Source: an uncultured Oscillospiraceae bacterium
Lineage (GTDB): Bacteria > Bacillota > Clostridia > Oscillospirales > Oscillospiraceae
Length of the DNA stretch: 32,240 bases
Assembly (NCBI GenBank): GCA_910587285.1
Contig: CAJULM010000032.1
Span: 1-32,240, forward strand
Reading direction: 5' to 3'
The notes below the pieces were generated by a model, which was not told the DNA's origin, did no database searches, and was given only the letters and a program-made list of their open reading frames with translations. This document shows positions 7,229-15,140 of this stretch, one piece after another. The position numbers were made by a program, and so were the translations under genes. Each line of letters begins with the position of its first letter. Position 1 is the first letter of the stretch.

Positions 7229-8554
7229 ATGCTCACACTGGAGGATTATCTGTTTCAATTTACATTTTCCCTGATCTCCCACGCCGTCCTGGTGGCCTAC
7301 CTGTTTGTGATTATGGACGCGCGGGGCCGGCGGGTGGTGAGAAAGCTGCCCGCCCTGCTGCTCTCCCCGCTGCTGGCCACCCTGCTGGATGCGGCTTTGT
7401 ATGCGCGCTTTCCCGACCACTATGTGGCCCGCTACTGTACGTTCTCCTGTGCCATCCTGCTGATGTGCACCCTGTGGATCCGGTGGGCGTGGCGGACCGG
7501 GTTCTGGCACGCCTTTGCCGCCGCGTGCATGGCGGGTATGTTCCAGGTAGCCGCGTCCGGCCTGGCCCAGATATTGCTTCTGGACAGCGGGATCCCGTAC
7601 ACGGCGTTGATCGCCATCTATGGGGCTGTGGCGCTGGTCTCCGCCGTGCTGCTGCACCGGCTCCGCTTCGGGCGCTGGTTCCGCCTTCTGCTGGAGGATG
7701 GCTCCGTCCAGCGCCGCATGGCCCTGTTCTTCTTTGCCCTGGAGGCGGCTATGGAGGCATTCTCCCTTTTGCAGGAGGGGATCCAGCCGGAATATCTGGC
7801 TCCCTACTATGTGCTTGTGCTGGTGATGGCGGGGCTGGCAGTGGGGCTGGTCATTTACCTGGCCCAGCGGATGGACGCCACCCGGAAGGTGGAGGCCCAG
7901 CGGGACGTCATCGCCCAGCAGCAGCTCTACGAGCGGGATTTGGAGGACATCCGCCGGGAGGTGCGCTCCTTCCGCCACGACTACAAAAACCTGCTGGCCG
8001 GGCTGTCGGAGCAGGCGGGCGCGGGAGAGGCGGACGCCCTGCTGGACTCCCTGGCCCAGCTGGACGCGGGCTTTGACCGGCGCATCGGGGAGAAGATCCG
8101 GGCGACCACCCAGCTGGGCAATGTGCGCGTACCCCAGGTGAGAAGCCTGCTGCTGTCCAAGCTGGCGGCCATGGGGGCACAGGGGGTGGACTGCCGCCTG
8201 GAGGTGCTCTACCCCGTGGAGGGGGTTGGGATGGACGTGTGGGACTTCACCCGCTGCCTGGGCATCCTGCTGGACAACGCCGTGGAGGGAGCACTGGAGA
8301 CTCAGTCGCCGTGGGTGGAGATTGTGCTGCTGGCCCAGGGGGAGGGGCTGTTCCTGCGCTTGGCCAACCCCTATGCCGGGACGGTTGACCCCGAGAAAAT
8401 TTGGGCGGAGGGCTTCTCCACTAAGGGGGAGGGCCGGGGGCTGGGCCTGAGCGGCTACCGACGGATTGTGGAGGGCTGCCCCAATGCATCGGCCTCCACC
8501 AGCTGGGCGGAGGGCGTGTTTGTGCAGGAGCTGACGGTGGAGGGAAGGCCATGA
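7229..8554 (+). CDS. AgrC-like GHKL-domain sensor histidine kinase
   Basis: A 441-residue membrane kinase of the HPK10/agr type. About six or seven hydrophobic segments occupy residues 10-202, followed by a coiled-coil linker. The phospho-acceptor is His250 in SFRHDYKN, where AgrC-type kinases have HDYxN. The N-box is LLDNAVEGA (about 347-355) and the G-box GEGRGLGLSGYRRIVEG (about 400-416). AAGGAGG at 7214-7220 fixes ATG 7229. Its stop overlaps the start of the LytTR regulator by 4 nt (ATGA), so the two are translationally coupled. Agr-type kinases normally sense a secreted cyclic peptide, but no AgrB/AgrD is visible here, so the signal is open. Confidence 0.92.
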   Translation: MLTLEDYLFQFTFSLISHAVLVAYLFVIMDARGRRVVRKLPALLLSPLLATLLDAALYARFPDHYVARYCTFSCAILLMCTLWIRWAWRTGFWHAFAAACMAGMFQVAASGLAQILLLDSGIPYTALIAIYGAVALVSAVLLHRLRFGRWFRLLLEDGSVQRRMALFFFALEAAMEAFSLLQEGIQPEYLAPYYVLVLVMAGLAVGLVIYLAQRMDATRKVEAQRDVIAQQQLYERDLEDIRREVRSFRHDYKNLLAGLSEQAGAGEADALLDSLAQLDAGFDRRIGEKIRATTQLGNVRVPQVRSLLLSKLAAMGAQGVDCRLEVLYPVEGVGMDVWDFTRCLGILLDNAVEGALETQSPWVEIVLLAQGEGLFLRLANPYAGTVDPEKIWAEGFSTKGEGRGLGLSGYRRIVEGCPNASASTSWAEGVFVQELTVEGRP

Positions 8555-9288
8555 TCGGAATTTATCTGTGCGACGACGAGGAGGCCGTCCTCCACCAGCT
8601 CAAGACCGCCCTGGAGTGGAAAATTTTCATCGAGAACTATGACATGGAGGTGGCCTGCGCCGCCTCCTCCGCCGGGGAGCTGCTGGCCGCCGCCCGGGAC
8701 GGGAGCCGCAGCGTCTACTTCCTGGACGTGGACTTGAGGGACGGGGAATGGGACGGCTTCACCCTGGGCCGGGAGCTGCGCCGGCGGGACCCCCACGGCA
8801 CGCTGATCTACATCACAAGCTATGGAGATCTGGCCTGGAAAACCTTCCAATACCACCTGGAGGCGTTCGACTACATCGTGAAGGAGGGGGAGCAAACCGG
8901 ATCTGCCGCCGCCCGGTGCCTGGAGGGGGTCCACGCCCGGCTGATCGACGAGCGTCGGGACCCCGCGGAGGTGTTCTCCCTGCGGGCCGGGGGCGAAACC
9001 CGCCATATCCCCCTGGCCGACATCCTGTTTTTCGAGACCGCCCCCAAGGCCCACCACGTGTTCCTCCACACGGCGGACAGCCGCCTGGACTTCGTGGGCA
9101 GCTTGAATGAGCTGGAAGCGGAGCTGGATGGGCGTTTTGTCCGGGTCCATCGGGCCTATCTGGCGGCGTGGGATAAAATTGAGACCGTGGACTGGAAGGA
9201 ACATAAGGCTCGGGTGGGAGGACGGACGTGCCTGCTGTCCCGGGCCGGGAAGGCGGAGCTGAAAAAGAAGCTGGGAGGGAACCTGTGA
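8551..9288 (+). CDS. AgrA-like LytTR response regulator
   Basis: A 245-residue cytoplasmic regulator. The receiver domain (about 1-125) shows acidic Asp8/Asp9, phospho-acceptor Asp59 in YFLDVDL, Thr/Ser in YITSYG and the conserved Lys in FDYIVKEG. The C-terminal LytTR DNA-binding domain (about 145-240) carries ILFFETAPKAHHVFLHT, SLNELEAEL and FVRVHRAYLAA. It is paired with the preceding AgrC-like kinase by an ATGA overlap. Direct repeats resembling LytTR half sites lie downstream at 9310-9340, in front of the next two genes, which are therefore likely targets. The gene's last codons form the 5' arm of its terminator. Confidence 0.93.
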   Translation: MIGIYLCDDEEAVLHQLKTALEWKIFIENYDMEVACAASSAGELLAAARDGSRSVYFLDVDLRDGEWDGFTLGRELRRRDPHGTLIYITSYGDLAWKTFQYHLEAFDYIVKEGEQTGSAAARCLEGVHARLIDERRDPAEVFSLRAGGETRHIPLADILFFETAPKAHHVFLHTADSRLDFVGSLNELEAELDGRFVRVHRAYLAAWDKIETVDWKEHKARVGGRTCLLSRAGKAELKKKLGGNL

Positions 9289-9309
9289 GGTTCTTCCCAG
9301 CTTCTTTTT
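9265..9309 (+). terminator. Rho-independent terminator overlapping the end of the LytTR regulator gene
   Basis: AAGAAGCTGGGA at 9265-9276 pairs with TCCCAGCTTCTT at 9294-9305, with further pairing of GGGAACC to GGTTC inside, followed by a short T tract (9302-9309 region). The stop codon (9286-9288) sits in the loop. Confidence 0.8.
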
Positions 9310-9340
9310 GCCGTTCAGGAAAAATTTTGTCCGTTCAGGA
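9310..9340 (+). promoter_or_regulatory. Tandem LytTR-type binding sites
   Basis: CCGTTCAGGA occurs at 9311-9320 and 9331-9340, 20 bp start to start. TCCGTTCAG (9330-9338) fits the published LytTR consensus [TA][AC][CA]GTTN[AG][TG] fully; the first copy differs only at position 1. Paired direct repeats about two helical turns apart are the AgrA/ComE arrangement. A -10-like TATGTT at 9371-9376 has no good -35, as expected for an activated promoter. A CCGGCCC/GGGCCGG hairpin (9344-9363) lies between them. Confidence 0.65.
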
Positions 9341-9417
9341 AATCCGGCCCACAGCGGGCCGGGAGCGTGGTATGTTTCCTTTCGCAGACAGGCGGGATGA
9401 GAAAGGAGGGAAACGCA

Positions 9418-9597
9418 ATGGCAAAGGAGCGCTTTGTGGAGGTCTATAACCAAGGCATCATCAATGTGATGAAAGTCGTCGTCGATACGGAAACCGGCGT
9501 GAATTATGTGCTGGGCTCTCACAATAAGGCAAGCGGCACGGGGATGACCGTGCTGGTGAACACGGACGGCAAGCCCATCGTCACCCCCATCAGCTGA
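9418..9597 (+). CDS. Small DUF6440-like protein
   Basis: A 59-residue protein: MAKERFVEVYNQG, then MKVVVDTETGVNYVLG, ASGTGMTVLVNTDGKPIV. The D-x-ETGVxYL ... G(T/L)xxLxxxDGKP pattern resembles DUF6440 as I remember it, a family of small Firmicutes proteins without known function. AAAGGAGG at 9402-9409 fixes ATG 9418. It is the first gene behind the tandem LytTR sites and is probably co-transcribed with the following gene. No signal peptide or membrane segment. Confidence 0.75.
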   Translation: MAKERFVEVYNQGIINVMKVVVDTETGVNYVLGSHNKASGTGMTVLVNTDGKPIVTPIS

Positions 9598-9682
9598 ACA
9601 AATCCGGAACATACAGCAGAACATGAAGGGCTCCCGCCTGCCTGCGCCAAACTTGAGCGAGAACGATTTGGAGGTATATACC

Positions 9683-10129
9683 ATGTCAAGAGAAGTCCAG
9701 AAATTCGTCCAGGAGGCAGGTTATGATCCCCTGGAGGACCGCTGCATCATCGTCAAATATGCCCCGGAAAACCTGAGCGAACAGTTTGCGGCGTTTTTTA
9801 ACTCGGAATTTTATGTTCTCCAGATGTGTGAACACGAGATCGTCCTGCTCCCCTTCAACACCATATGGCACAACCTGCGCAAAGACGTGTCCTTGGTCCT
9901 TCCCTATGGGGACATCCAGTCGGTGGAGCTGGAGGATGATATGTTCAATACCGTTATCACCATTCGTACCGGGACGGACACCATCCGCTTAACTACCCAG
10001 CAAGCAGCGCTGAGCGGCCTGCGGTCTTCCGGCCATTTCGCAGTCCTGTATGCCGGCAGCTTCAAGAACTGGCACAAGGAAAACCTGGAGGGGACTCTGA
10101 AGGCACTCAAGGCGCTGGGGAATCGCTGA
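9683..10129 (+). CDS. Unknown 148-residue cytoplasmic protein (possible PH-like fold)
   Basis: Not recognised as a named family. The ATG at 9683 has TTGGAGG at 9667-9673; an upstream in-frame ATG at 9623 lacks a ribosome binding site. The protein has no signal peptide or membrane helix. The middle alternates strands (FYVLQMCEHEIVLLPF, VSLVLPYGDIQSVELED, NTVITIRTGTDTIRLTT) and ends in an amphipathic helix (KENLEGTLKALKAL), a pattern that would suit a bacterial pleckstrin-homology-like barrel; that is only inference. It follows the DUF6440-like gene by 85 nt and ends at a strong terminator, so it is likely under LytTR control as well. Confidence 0.7.
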   Translation: MSREVQKFVQEAGYDPLEDRCIIVKYAPENLSEQFAAFFNSEFYVLQMCEHEIVLLPFNTIWHNLRKDVSLVLPYGDIQSVELEDDMFNTVITIRTGTDTIRLTTQQAALSGLRSSGHFAVLYAGSFKNWHKENLEGTLKALKALGNR

Positions 10130-10176
10130 CCGCAGCTCACACCCCGAAGGTGATCGGTTCAAATCCGCACAGCAGC

Positions 10177-10216
10177 AAAAAATCCTCTGATTTCCCAGGG
10201 AATCAGAGGATTTTTT
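10177..10216 (+). terminator. Strong intrinsic terminator
   Basis: AAAAAATCCTCTGATT (10177-10192) pairs perfectly with AATCAGAGGATTTTTT (10201-10216) around an 8-nt loop, with a built-in T run. Because the A/T tails are symmetrical it can end transcription from both sides, including from the converging peroxiredoxin gene. Confidence 0.9.
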
Positions 10217-10303
10217 GTTGGCGTTTCTGTATTTTTGGTGCTTGCAGAATCTCATCTGAAAAATAACGAGCGCCTGCGGCTGGCCACAGACACTCGGGTG
10301 TAT

Positions 10304-10789
10304 TCATTCAGCCCCTTTGAGATAATCCAGAACTTCCGCCGCAGTGGTATCCGGCTTCACCTTGGGGATAACCTTCTCAATGACGCCCTTCTCATCCACA
10401 ATAAAGGTAGAGCGCACCACCCCCATGCTCACCTTGCCATACAGCTTTTTCTCCTGCCACACGCCATAGGCTTGAATGGCTGTGAGCTCCGGGTCGGATA
10501 GTAGAACGAAGGGCAGGCTGTATTTCTCCGCAAACCTTTTGTGGGAAGCTGTGGAATCCTTGCTGATCCCGATGATCACTGCATCCATCTGTTGAAACTC
10601 CTCAAACGCCTCAGCAAACGCGCAGGCCTGCCTGGTGCAGCCCGGCGTATTGTCTCGAGGATAGAAATACAGCACCACCTTTTTTCCCGCGAAGCTTGCC
10701 AGGGACACAAGCTTCCCCTCCGAATCCGGCAGGGTAAACTCCGGCGCTTTTGCGCCAACCTCCGGCAACTTGTTCGTTTCCAAACCCAT
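10304..10789 (-). CDS. bcp: Thiol peroxidase of the PrxQ/Bcp family
   Basis: A 161-residue cytoplasmic peroxiredoxin that reduces hydrogen peroxide and organic peroxides using thioredoxin. The peroxidatic Cys51 is in YPRDNTPGCTRQACAF, with the resolving Cys56 five residues later, the atypical two-Cys arrangement of PrxQ/Bcp. KVKPDTTAAEVLDYL near the C-terminus is also typical. The ATG at 10789 (MGLETNKL) has GGAGG eight bases upstream on the minus strand, whereas ATGs at 10804 and 10810 have none. It stands alone, converging on the preceding unknown gene. Confidence 0.95.
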   Translation of the reverse strand: MGLETNKLPEVGAKAPEFTLPDSEGKLVSLASFAGKKVVLYFYPRDNTPGCTRQACAFAEAFEEFQQMDAVIIGISKDSTASHKRFAEKYSLPFVLLSDPELTAIQAYGVWQEKKLYGKVSMGVVRSTFIVDEKGVIEKVIPKVKPDTTAAEVLDYLKGAE

Positions 10790-10892
10790 CACAACAGCCT
10801 CCATTATCAAAATGTTCTAAGGATTTCGCCTACAGCCCTTTTCAGGCATGGCGCGTGAAAATTTCGGGTTCCTGCCGGTTCACCTTGTTCAA

Positions 10893-11687
10893 CTATCCCA
10901 CCGAATAGCGAACCGTATTGTATACGCTGATAAAAATGATGATGGCCATCAGAACCATAAATAACTGATCCACCGCCTCACCACTGATTCTTTTGTTCAC
11001 TGAACGGCCCGCCATTCCGCCGCCGATCCCGCCGCAGACCATGAGAAGCAAAGCGCCCCATTCAAACTCCGGCACGCTACGCGTCAACAGCGTTGTCGCT
11101 AAGCTTGCTATCTGACTGAACAGAATGATGTACAGACTATTTTGTGCGGCGGTCTTTGTATCCATCCCAAAAAAGAAGAACAGCACCACCAAATTGATCG
11201 GCCCGCCGCCAATACCCAAAAAGCTGGACATAATCCCAAGGACGAAACCAATGCACAGGCACCCTCCCATGCCCTCCACCCGATGGGGGCTGATGCGGTC
11301 CTTAAATATGGTATACAGCAGAGTGCCGAGAGTGACCACCGCCAGGCAGGCCGCTTGTACCGCCCCCACGGTGTTGGAGTCCGCAAACAGCCCTTTTATC
11401 ACGCTGAACAGCTGCTTCCCGGCAACTCCCCCCGCCGCCGCGCCAATCGCCAGTGGCGTCCCGGTTTTGACATCGATTTGGCTACCGCCTGACACTGTAT
11501 TCCGAACCACTGAGTACAGGCTCATGGAAAGAACCGTCAGCCCAGACAGGAAGCTGATGGTAGATACGCTGTCAAACGCGCAAACGTCCAAAACAGGTTT
11601 GATAATCACCCCGCCGCCGATTCCACAAATAGCGCCGGCCACAGACGCCAGAAAGCTGACCAGCAGATAAAGCGCAAGCTGAAGCAT
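10893..11687 (-). CDS. TauE/SafE-family permease
   Basis: A 264-residue inner-membrane protein with about eight hydrophobic segments. The family's duplicated glycine signature is present: GAICGIGGGVIIKPVLD near residue 20 and SSFLGIGGGPINLVVL near residue 155. Members export or import sulfite, sulfoacetate or related organosulfur anions, but most are uncharacterised and the substrate cannot be assigned. AAGGAGGTTAGGG precedes the ATG at 11687. It lies upstream of, and in the same direction as, the peroxiredoxin gene with about 100 nt between them, so co-transcription is possible. Confidence 0.92.
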   Translation of the reverse strand: MLQLALYLLVSFLASVAGAICGIGGGVIIKPVLDVCAFDSVSTISFLSGLTVLSMSLYSVVRNTVSGGSQIDVKTGTPLAIGAAAGGVAGKQLFSVIKGLFADSNTVGAVQAACLAVVTLGTLLYTIFKDRISPHRVEGMGGCLCIGFVLGIMSSFLGIGGGPINLVVLFFFFGMDTKTAAQNSLYIILFSQIASLATTLLTRSVPEFEWGALLLMVCGGIGGGMAGRSVNKRISGEAVDQLFMVLMAIIIFISVYNTVRYSVG

Positions 11688-12027
11688 CCCTAACCTCCTT
11701 CTGAACTCAATCGCGTCAAATCCCGACCATTCCTACCCTTTTGCGTTAGTGTACCATCAACCTAAGAAAAAAGTCAAGCAAAACACAGCACCCCGCCGCT
11801 TCTACAAATAGGAGGCCGCAGCCTCCAGGCAATCGGTTCCTAACGGTAGAAGCTCACCGTTGGAGCTTGCCCCGCCGTGTCGGACACTTTTTGCCACTCA
11901 CCCTTCCCCCGCCTCCCCCGCCGCCAGGATAGACTCCACGCAGCAGGCGGCGCCAACTCATCTGAAGAAACGCACTCGTAAAGACAGCAAAAAGCCTTGA
12001 ACCGCAACAGGCTCAAGGCTTTTCCTC
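11688..12027. other. Non-coding stretch between TauE/SafE gene and tRNA-Gln
   Basis: About 340 bases without a credible gene. It holds the ribosome binding site and promoter region of the permease gene (minus strand), a small hairpin GGAGGC-CGCA-GCCTCC around 11810-11826, and the tRNA-Gln terminator at its right edge. I see nothing else in it. Confidence 0.6.
11989..12023 (-). terminator. Terminator of tRNA-Gln
   Basis: AAAAGCCTTGA (left arm ending at 12000) and TCAAGGCTTTT (12013-12023) form an 11-bp stem. Read on the minus strand it follows the tRNA 3' end by a few bases and finishes in a T run. Confidence 0.8.
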
Positions 12028-12101
12028 TGGCAGCGGATGAAGGATTCGAACCCTCACAAACAGAGTCAGAGTCTGGTGTGCTACCATTACACTAATCCGC
12101 T
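12028..12101 (-). tRNA. tRNA-Gln(CTG)
   Basis: The minus strand folds into a complete cloverleaf: acceptor AGCGGAT with ATCCGCT (seven perfect pairs), discriminator G and encoded CCA (12028-12030). The D-loop contains TAATGGTA, the anticodon loop CTCTGAC gives anticodon CTG (codon CAG), and the T-arm is GAGGG-TTCGAAT-CCTTC. The base pair at 27-43 looks mismatched. Confidence 0.93.
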
Positions 12102-12228
12102 GTATCCATCTCTGTCCTCAAATGGACCAAGTGCTATTATATCAGAACATAGGATTTTGTCAAGTTTTTTTTCGCAAAACCTGAAAAGATTTCAAAAAAT
12201 TTTGTCAGCAGAAAATACGGACCGCGGC

Positions 12229-12257
12229 TTGACTTATCCTACGTTGTATGGTATAGT
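12229..12257 (+). promoter_or_regulatory. Sigma-A promoter of the ylxM-ffh operon
   Basis: TTGACT (12229-12234), a 17-bp spacer and TATAGT (12252-12257), 62 bp before the ylxM start. It is the only strong promoter seen ahead of the translation/SRP operon. Confidence 0.85.
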
Positions 12258-12318
12258 ATCAATGCTTTGTAAAGTCCATAAACTTTACACTGCATCCACT
12301 TGGCGGAGGTGAATTCCC

Positions 12319-12690
12319 ATGAAGAACCAGGCTTATCGGATGGCCATGCTGTTCGATTTTTACGGCGATCTTTTGACAGAGCGCCAGCGGGAATTTTATG
12401 ACCTCTATTATAACGAGGACCTTTCCCTGGCGGAGATCGCCGAGAATTACGGCATTTCCCGGCAGGGCGTGCGGGATGTGATTGTCCGCGCAGAGGCCGC
12501 TATGACCGAAGTTGAGGACAAAACCCACATCATCCGCCGCTTTCATCAGTCCCGGGCCGCCATTAACGCCATCGATGCGGCGGCGGACCGGCTTCTTCAG
12601 GCGGTGGACGCGCGCATTTATGACGACGCCATGCTGGACGCACTGGCGCGGGAAATCAAAAGCAACGTGGCCAAGCTGAATCAGGAGTAA
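12319..12690 (+). CDS. ylxM: YlxM-family putative DNA/RNA-binding protein (UPF0122)
   Basis: A 123-residue protein with the UPF0122 signature: LFDFYGDLLTERQREFYDLYY followed by the sigma-region-4-like helix-turn-helix DLSLAEIAENYGISRQGVRD (about 33-55). In Firmicutes this gene nearly always precedes ffh; streptococcal YlxM binds SRP components and modulates Ffh activity. GGAGGTG lies about 8-14 nt before ATG 12319. The stop is 5 nt before ffh, so the two are co-translated. Function beyond the SRP link is not established. Confidence 0.93.
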   Translation: MKNQAYRMAMLFDFYGDLLTERQREFYDLYYNEDLSLAEIAENYGISRQGVRDVIVRAEAAMTEVEDKTHIIRRFHQSRAAINAIDAAADRLLQAVDARIYDDAMLDALAREIKSNVAKLNQE

Positions 12691-12695
12691 CTTCT

Positions 12696-14036
12696 ATGGC
12701 ATTTGAAAGCTTAACCGAAAAATTGTCCGCCACCTTTAAGCGTCTGCGCGGGAAGGGCCGTCTCTCCGAGGCAGACGTGAAGGAGGCCATGAAGGAAATC
12801 AAAATGGCCCTATTGGAGGCGGACGTCAACTTCAAAGTGGTCAAGAGCTTTGTGGCCTCGGTGACAGAACGGGCCGTCGGTCAGGACGTGATGGAATCCC
12901 TCACCCCCGCCCAGATGATCGTGAAGATTGTCAACGAGGAGCTCACCTCCCTCATGGGGGGCGGCGACAGCAAGCTGGCCATTTCCTCCGCTCCTCCCAC
13001 TGTCGTCATGCTGGTGGGCCTGCAGGGCGCGGGCAAGACCACCAACGGCGCGAAGCTGGCCGGCCTGATGAAAAGGCAGGGCAAGCGGCCTCTCTTGTGC
13101 GCCTGCGACGTGTACCGGCCCGCCGCCATCAAGCAGCTGGAGGTAGTGGGTGAGCAGCTCGGCATTCCGGTGTTCCAAATGGGGCAGATTGACCCGGTGG
13201 ATATCGCCAAGGCCGCTGTGGAGCACGCCCGCCGCCACGGCAACGACATGGTTTTCCTGGATACCGCCGGCCGGCTCCACGTGGATGAGACCCTCATGGA
13301 CGAACTGCGGCACATCAAGGAGGCGGTAACCCCCACCGAGATTCTGCTGGTAGTGGACGCCATGATCGGCCAGGACGCCGTCACCGCTGCCAAGGCCTTT
13401 GACGACGCGTTGGACATCGACGGCGTGATGCTCACCAAGCTGGACGGCGACGCCAGGGGAGGCGCAGCCCTGTCCATCCGGGCCGTCACCGGCAAGCCCA
13501 TCAAATTCGCCGGCACCGGGGAAAAGCTGGACGCGGTGGAGGTGTTCCACCCCGACCGCATGGCAAGCCGGATTTTGGGCATGGGAGACGTGCTGTCCCT
13601 CATCGAGAAGGCTGAGCAGAACCTGGACGCCAAAAAGGCCGCCGAGCAGCTGGAACGGCTGCGGAAAAATAAATTTACCCTGTCCGACTTCTACGACCAG
13701 CTCACCCAGCTGAAAAGCATGGGTGGGTTGGAGGACATCGCGGGCATGATCCCCGGCATGGGTGGCAAAAAGCTGGATTTGTCGGCGGACGAGGGCAATC
13801 TAAAGCGCATTGAGGCCATCATCCAATCCATGACCCCCTATGAGCGGGAGAATCCAAGCGTCCTCAACTCCAGTCGGAAAAAGCGCATCGCCGCCGGCTC
13901 CGGCACCCAGGTGGTGGACGTGAACCGTCTGCTCAAGCAATTTGACATGGTGCAGCAGCTCACCCGGCAGTTCTCCAACCCCAAGAAGGCCAAGGGCCTG
14001 TTTGGGCGCTTCAAAGGGATGGGTATGCCATTTTAA
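12696..14036 (+). CDS. ffh: Signal recognition particle protein Ffh (SRP54)
   Basis: A 446-residue GTPase that binds 4.5S/6S RNA and signal peptides and delivers ribosomes to FtsY and the SecYEG translocon. The N domain comprises about residues 1-85. The G domain has P-loop GLQGAGKTTNGAKLAG (about 107-122), DTAGRLHVDE and TKLDGDARGGAALS. The methionine-rich M domain (about 325-430) contains IPGMGG, MTPYER and SSRKKRIAAGSGTQVVDVN, the SRP-RNA-binding loop. The C-terminus GRFKGMGMPF is short, and length is normal. It is second in the operon after ylxM and followed by rpsP. Confidence 0.98.
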   Translation: MAFESLTEKLSATFKRLRGKGRLSEADVKEAMKEIKMALLEADVNFKVVKSFVASVTERAVGQDVMESLTPAQMIVKIVNEELTSLMGGGDSKLAISSAPPTVVMLVGLQGAGKTTNGAKLAGLMKRQGKRPLLCACDVYRPAAIKQLEVVGEQLGIPVFQMGQIDPVDIAKAAVEHARRHGNDMVFLDTAGRLHVDETLMDELRHIKEAVTPTEILLVVDAMIGQDAVTAAKAFDDALDIDGVMLTKLDGDARGGAALSIRAVTGKPIKFAGTGEKLDAVEVFHPDRMASRILGMGDVLSLIEKAEQNLDAKKAAEQLERLRKNKFTLSDFYDQLTQLKSMGGLEDIAGMIPGMGGKKLDLSADEGNLKRIEAIIQSMTPYERENPSVLNSSRKKRIAAGSGTQVVDVNRLLKQFDMVQQLTRQFSNPKKAKGLFGRFKGMGMPF

Positions 14037-14102
14037 TGTTGGTTCTGCTCCTTCCGGAGCATTTGCCATAAATGAACAATGACTTTTGGAGGTGAATATA
14101 CG

Positions 14103-14339
14103 ATGGTTAAGATCAGACTGCGCCGCATGGGCGCCAAGAAGGCCCCCTTCTACCGTGTCGTCGTTGCCGACTCCCGCTATCCCCGGGACGGCCGCTTCAT
14201 CGAGGAGATCGGTACCTATGACCCCCGGCAGAATCCCGCCGCCGTCAACATCGACGTGGAGCGCGCCCAGGCCTGGATTCGCACTGGCGCTCAGCCCACC
14301 GACACCGTGCGCGACCTGCTGAAAAAGGCCGGGCTGTAA
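14103..14339 (+). CDS. rpsP: 30S ribosomal protein S16
   Basis: A 78-residue ribosomal protein: MVKIRLRRMGAKKAPFYRVV at the N-terminus and DGRFIEEIGTYDPRQNP in the middle, both universally conserved in S16. GGAGGTG upstream of ATG 14103 decides the start. Canonical position between ffh and the KH-domain gene. S16 helps assemble the 30S 5' domain. Confidence 0.98.
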   Translation: MVKIRLRRMGAKKAPFYRVVVADSRYPRDGRFIEEIGTYDPRQNPAAVNIDVERAQAWIRTGAQPTDTVRDLLKKAGL

Positions 14340-14356
14340 GCTGGATCGGAGGACAC

Positions 14357-14587
14357 ATGAAGGAATTGCTCACTTATATCGCCCGCAGCCTGGTGGACGA
14401 TCCCGATGCGGTGTCCGTCTCCGAAACTGAGACCCCTGTTGAGACGGTGCTGGAGCTCCGGGTCGCCCCCGGCGACATGGGCAAGGTGATTGGCCGTCAG
14501 GGCCGCATCGCCAAGGAGATCCGAGCGCTGATGCGCTCGGTGGCCCAGCGCCAGGGCAAAAAAATCTCAGTCGATATTGTTGACTGA
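14357..14587 (+). CDS. khpA: KH-domain RNA-binding protein KhpA (YlqC)
   Basis: A 76-residue protein that is essentially one KH domain, with the GxxG RNA-grip loop in GKVIGRQGRIAKEIRALM. KhpA partners KhpB/Jag in Gram-positive bacteria, binds small RNAs and mRNAs, and affects cell division and envelope in streptococci and clostridia. It follows rpsP by 17 nt (GGAGG before the ATG). A perfect hairpin terminator follows directly, separating it from rimM. Confidence 0.95.
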   Translation: MKELLTYIARSLVDDPDAVSVSETETPVETVLELRVAPGDMGKVIGRQGRIAKEIRALMRSVAQRQGKKISVDIVD

Positions 14588-14594
14588 ATCTGAG

Positions 14595-14627
14595 AAACAG
14601 GCGGGGCAGACCCCGCCTGTTTTCTTA
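14595..14627 (+). terminator. Terminator/attenuator between khpA and rimM
   Basis: AAACAGGCGGGG (14595-14606) pairs perfectly with CCCCGCCTGTTT (14611-14622) around a 4-nt loop and runs into TTTTCTT. It lies inside an otherwise continuous operon, so it probably lowers expression of rimM, trmD and rsmA relative to rpsP and khpA. Confidence 0.85.
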
Positions 14628-14652
14628 CCATAGGCCAGGAGGTACCCGTTTC

Positions 14653-15135
14653 ATGAAAGAGTTTTTAGACTGCGGCGAGATCGTCAACACCCACGGCATT
14701 CACGGCGAGGTGCGCATTGTGCCCTGGGCGGACAGCCCGGACTTTATATGCCGCTTTTCCACCCTCTACGTGGACGGCAACGCGAGAAACGTTCGGTCCA
14801 GCCGCGTCCACAAGGGCAGCGTCATCACCGCGCTGGAGGGCGTGGACACGGTGGAGCAGGCCATGGCCCTCAAGGGAAAAACTGTCCAAATCCGCCGAGA
14901 GGACGCCAAGCTCCCCGACGGGACCTTCTTCCTGGCGGACATCATCGGCCTGGACGTGGTGGACGAGGCAGGGAATAAGCTGGGCATTCTGCGGGAGGTG
15001 CTCTCCCCCTCCCGCCAGCAGGTCTACGTGGTAGCCGGAGAACGAGAGATTATGATTCCCGCCGTGCCCGAATTCGTTTTGGAGACCAACATCCAGGGCG
15101 GGTATCTCAAAGTGCGGCTTATCGAGGGGATGTAG
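14653..15135 (+). CDS. rimM: 16S rRNA processing/maturation factor RimM
   Basis: A 160-residue ribosome-assembly factor that binds S19 and helps mature the 30S head. The N-terminal beta-barrel has CGEIVNTHGIHGEVRIVPW, conserved in RimM; the C-terminal PRC-barrel contains DIIGLDVVDEAGNKLGIL and ends EREIMIPAVPEFV. AGGAGG lies 5' of ATG 14653. It directly precedes trmD, its usual partner, with a 5-nt gap. Confidence 0.96.
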   Translation: MKEFLDCGEIVNTHGIHGEVRIVPWADSPDFICRFSTLYVDGNARNVRSSRVHKGSVITALEGVDTVEQAMALKGKTVQIRREDAKLPDGTFFLADIIGLDVVDEAGNKLGILREVLSPSRQQVYVVAGEREIMIPAVPEFVLETNIQGGYLKVRLIEGM

Positions 15136-15140
15136 GGACC

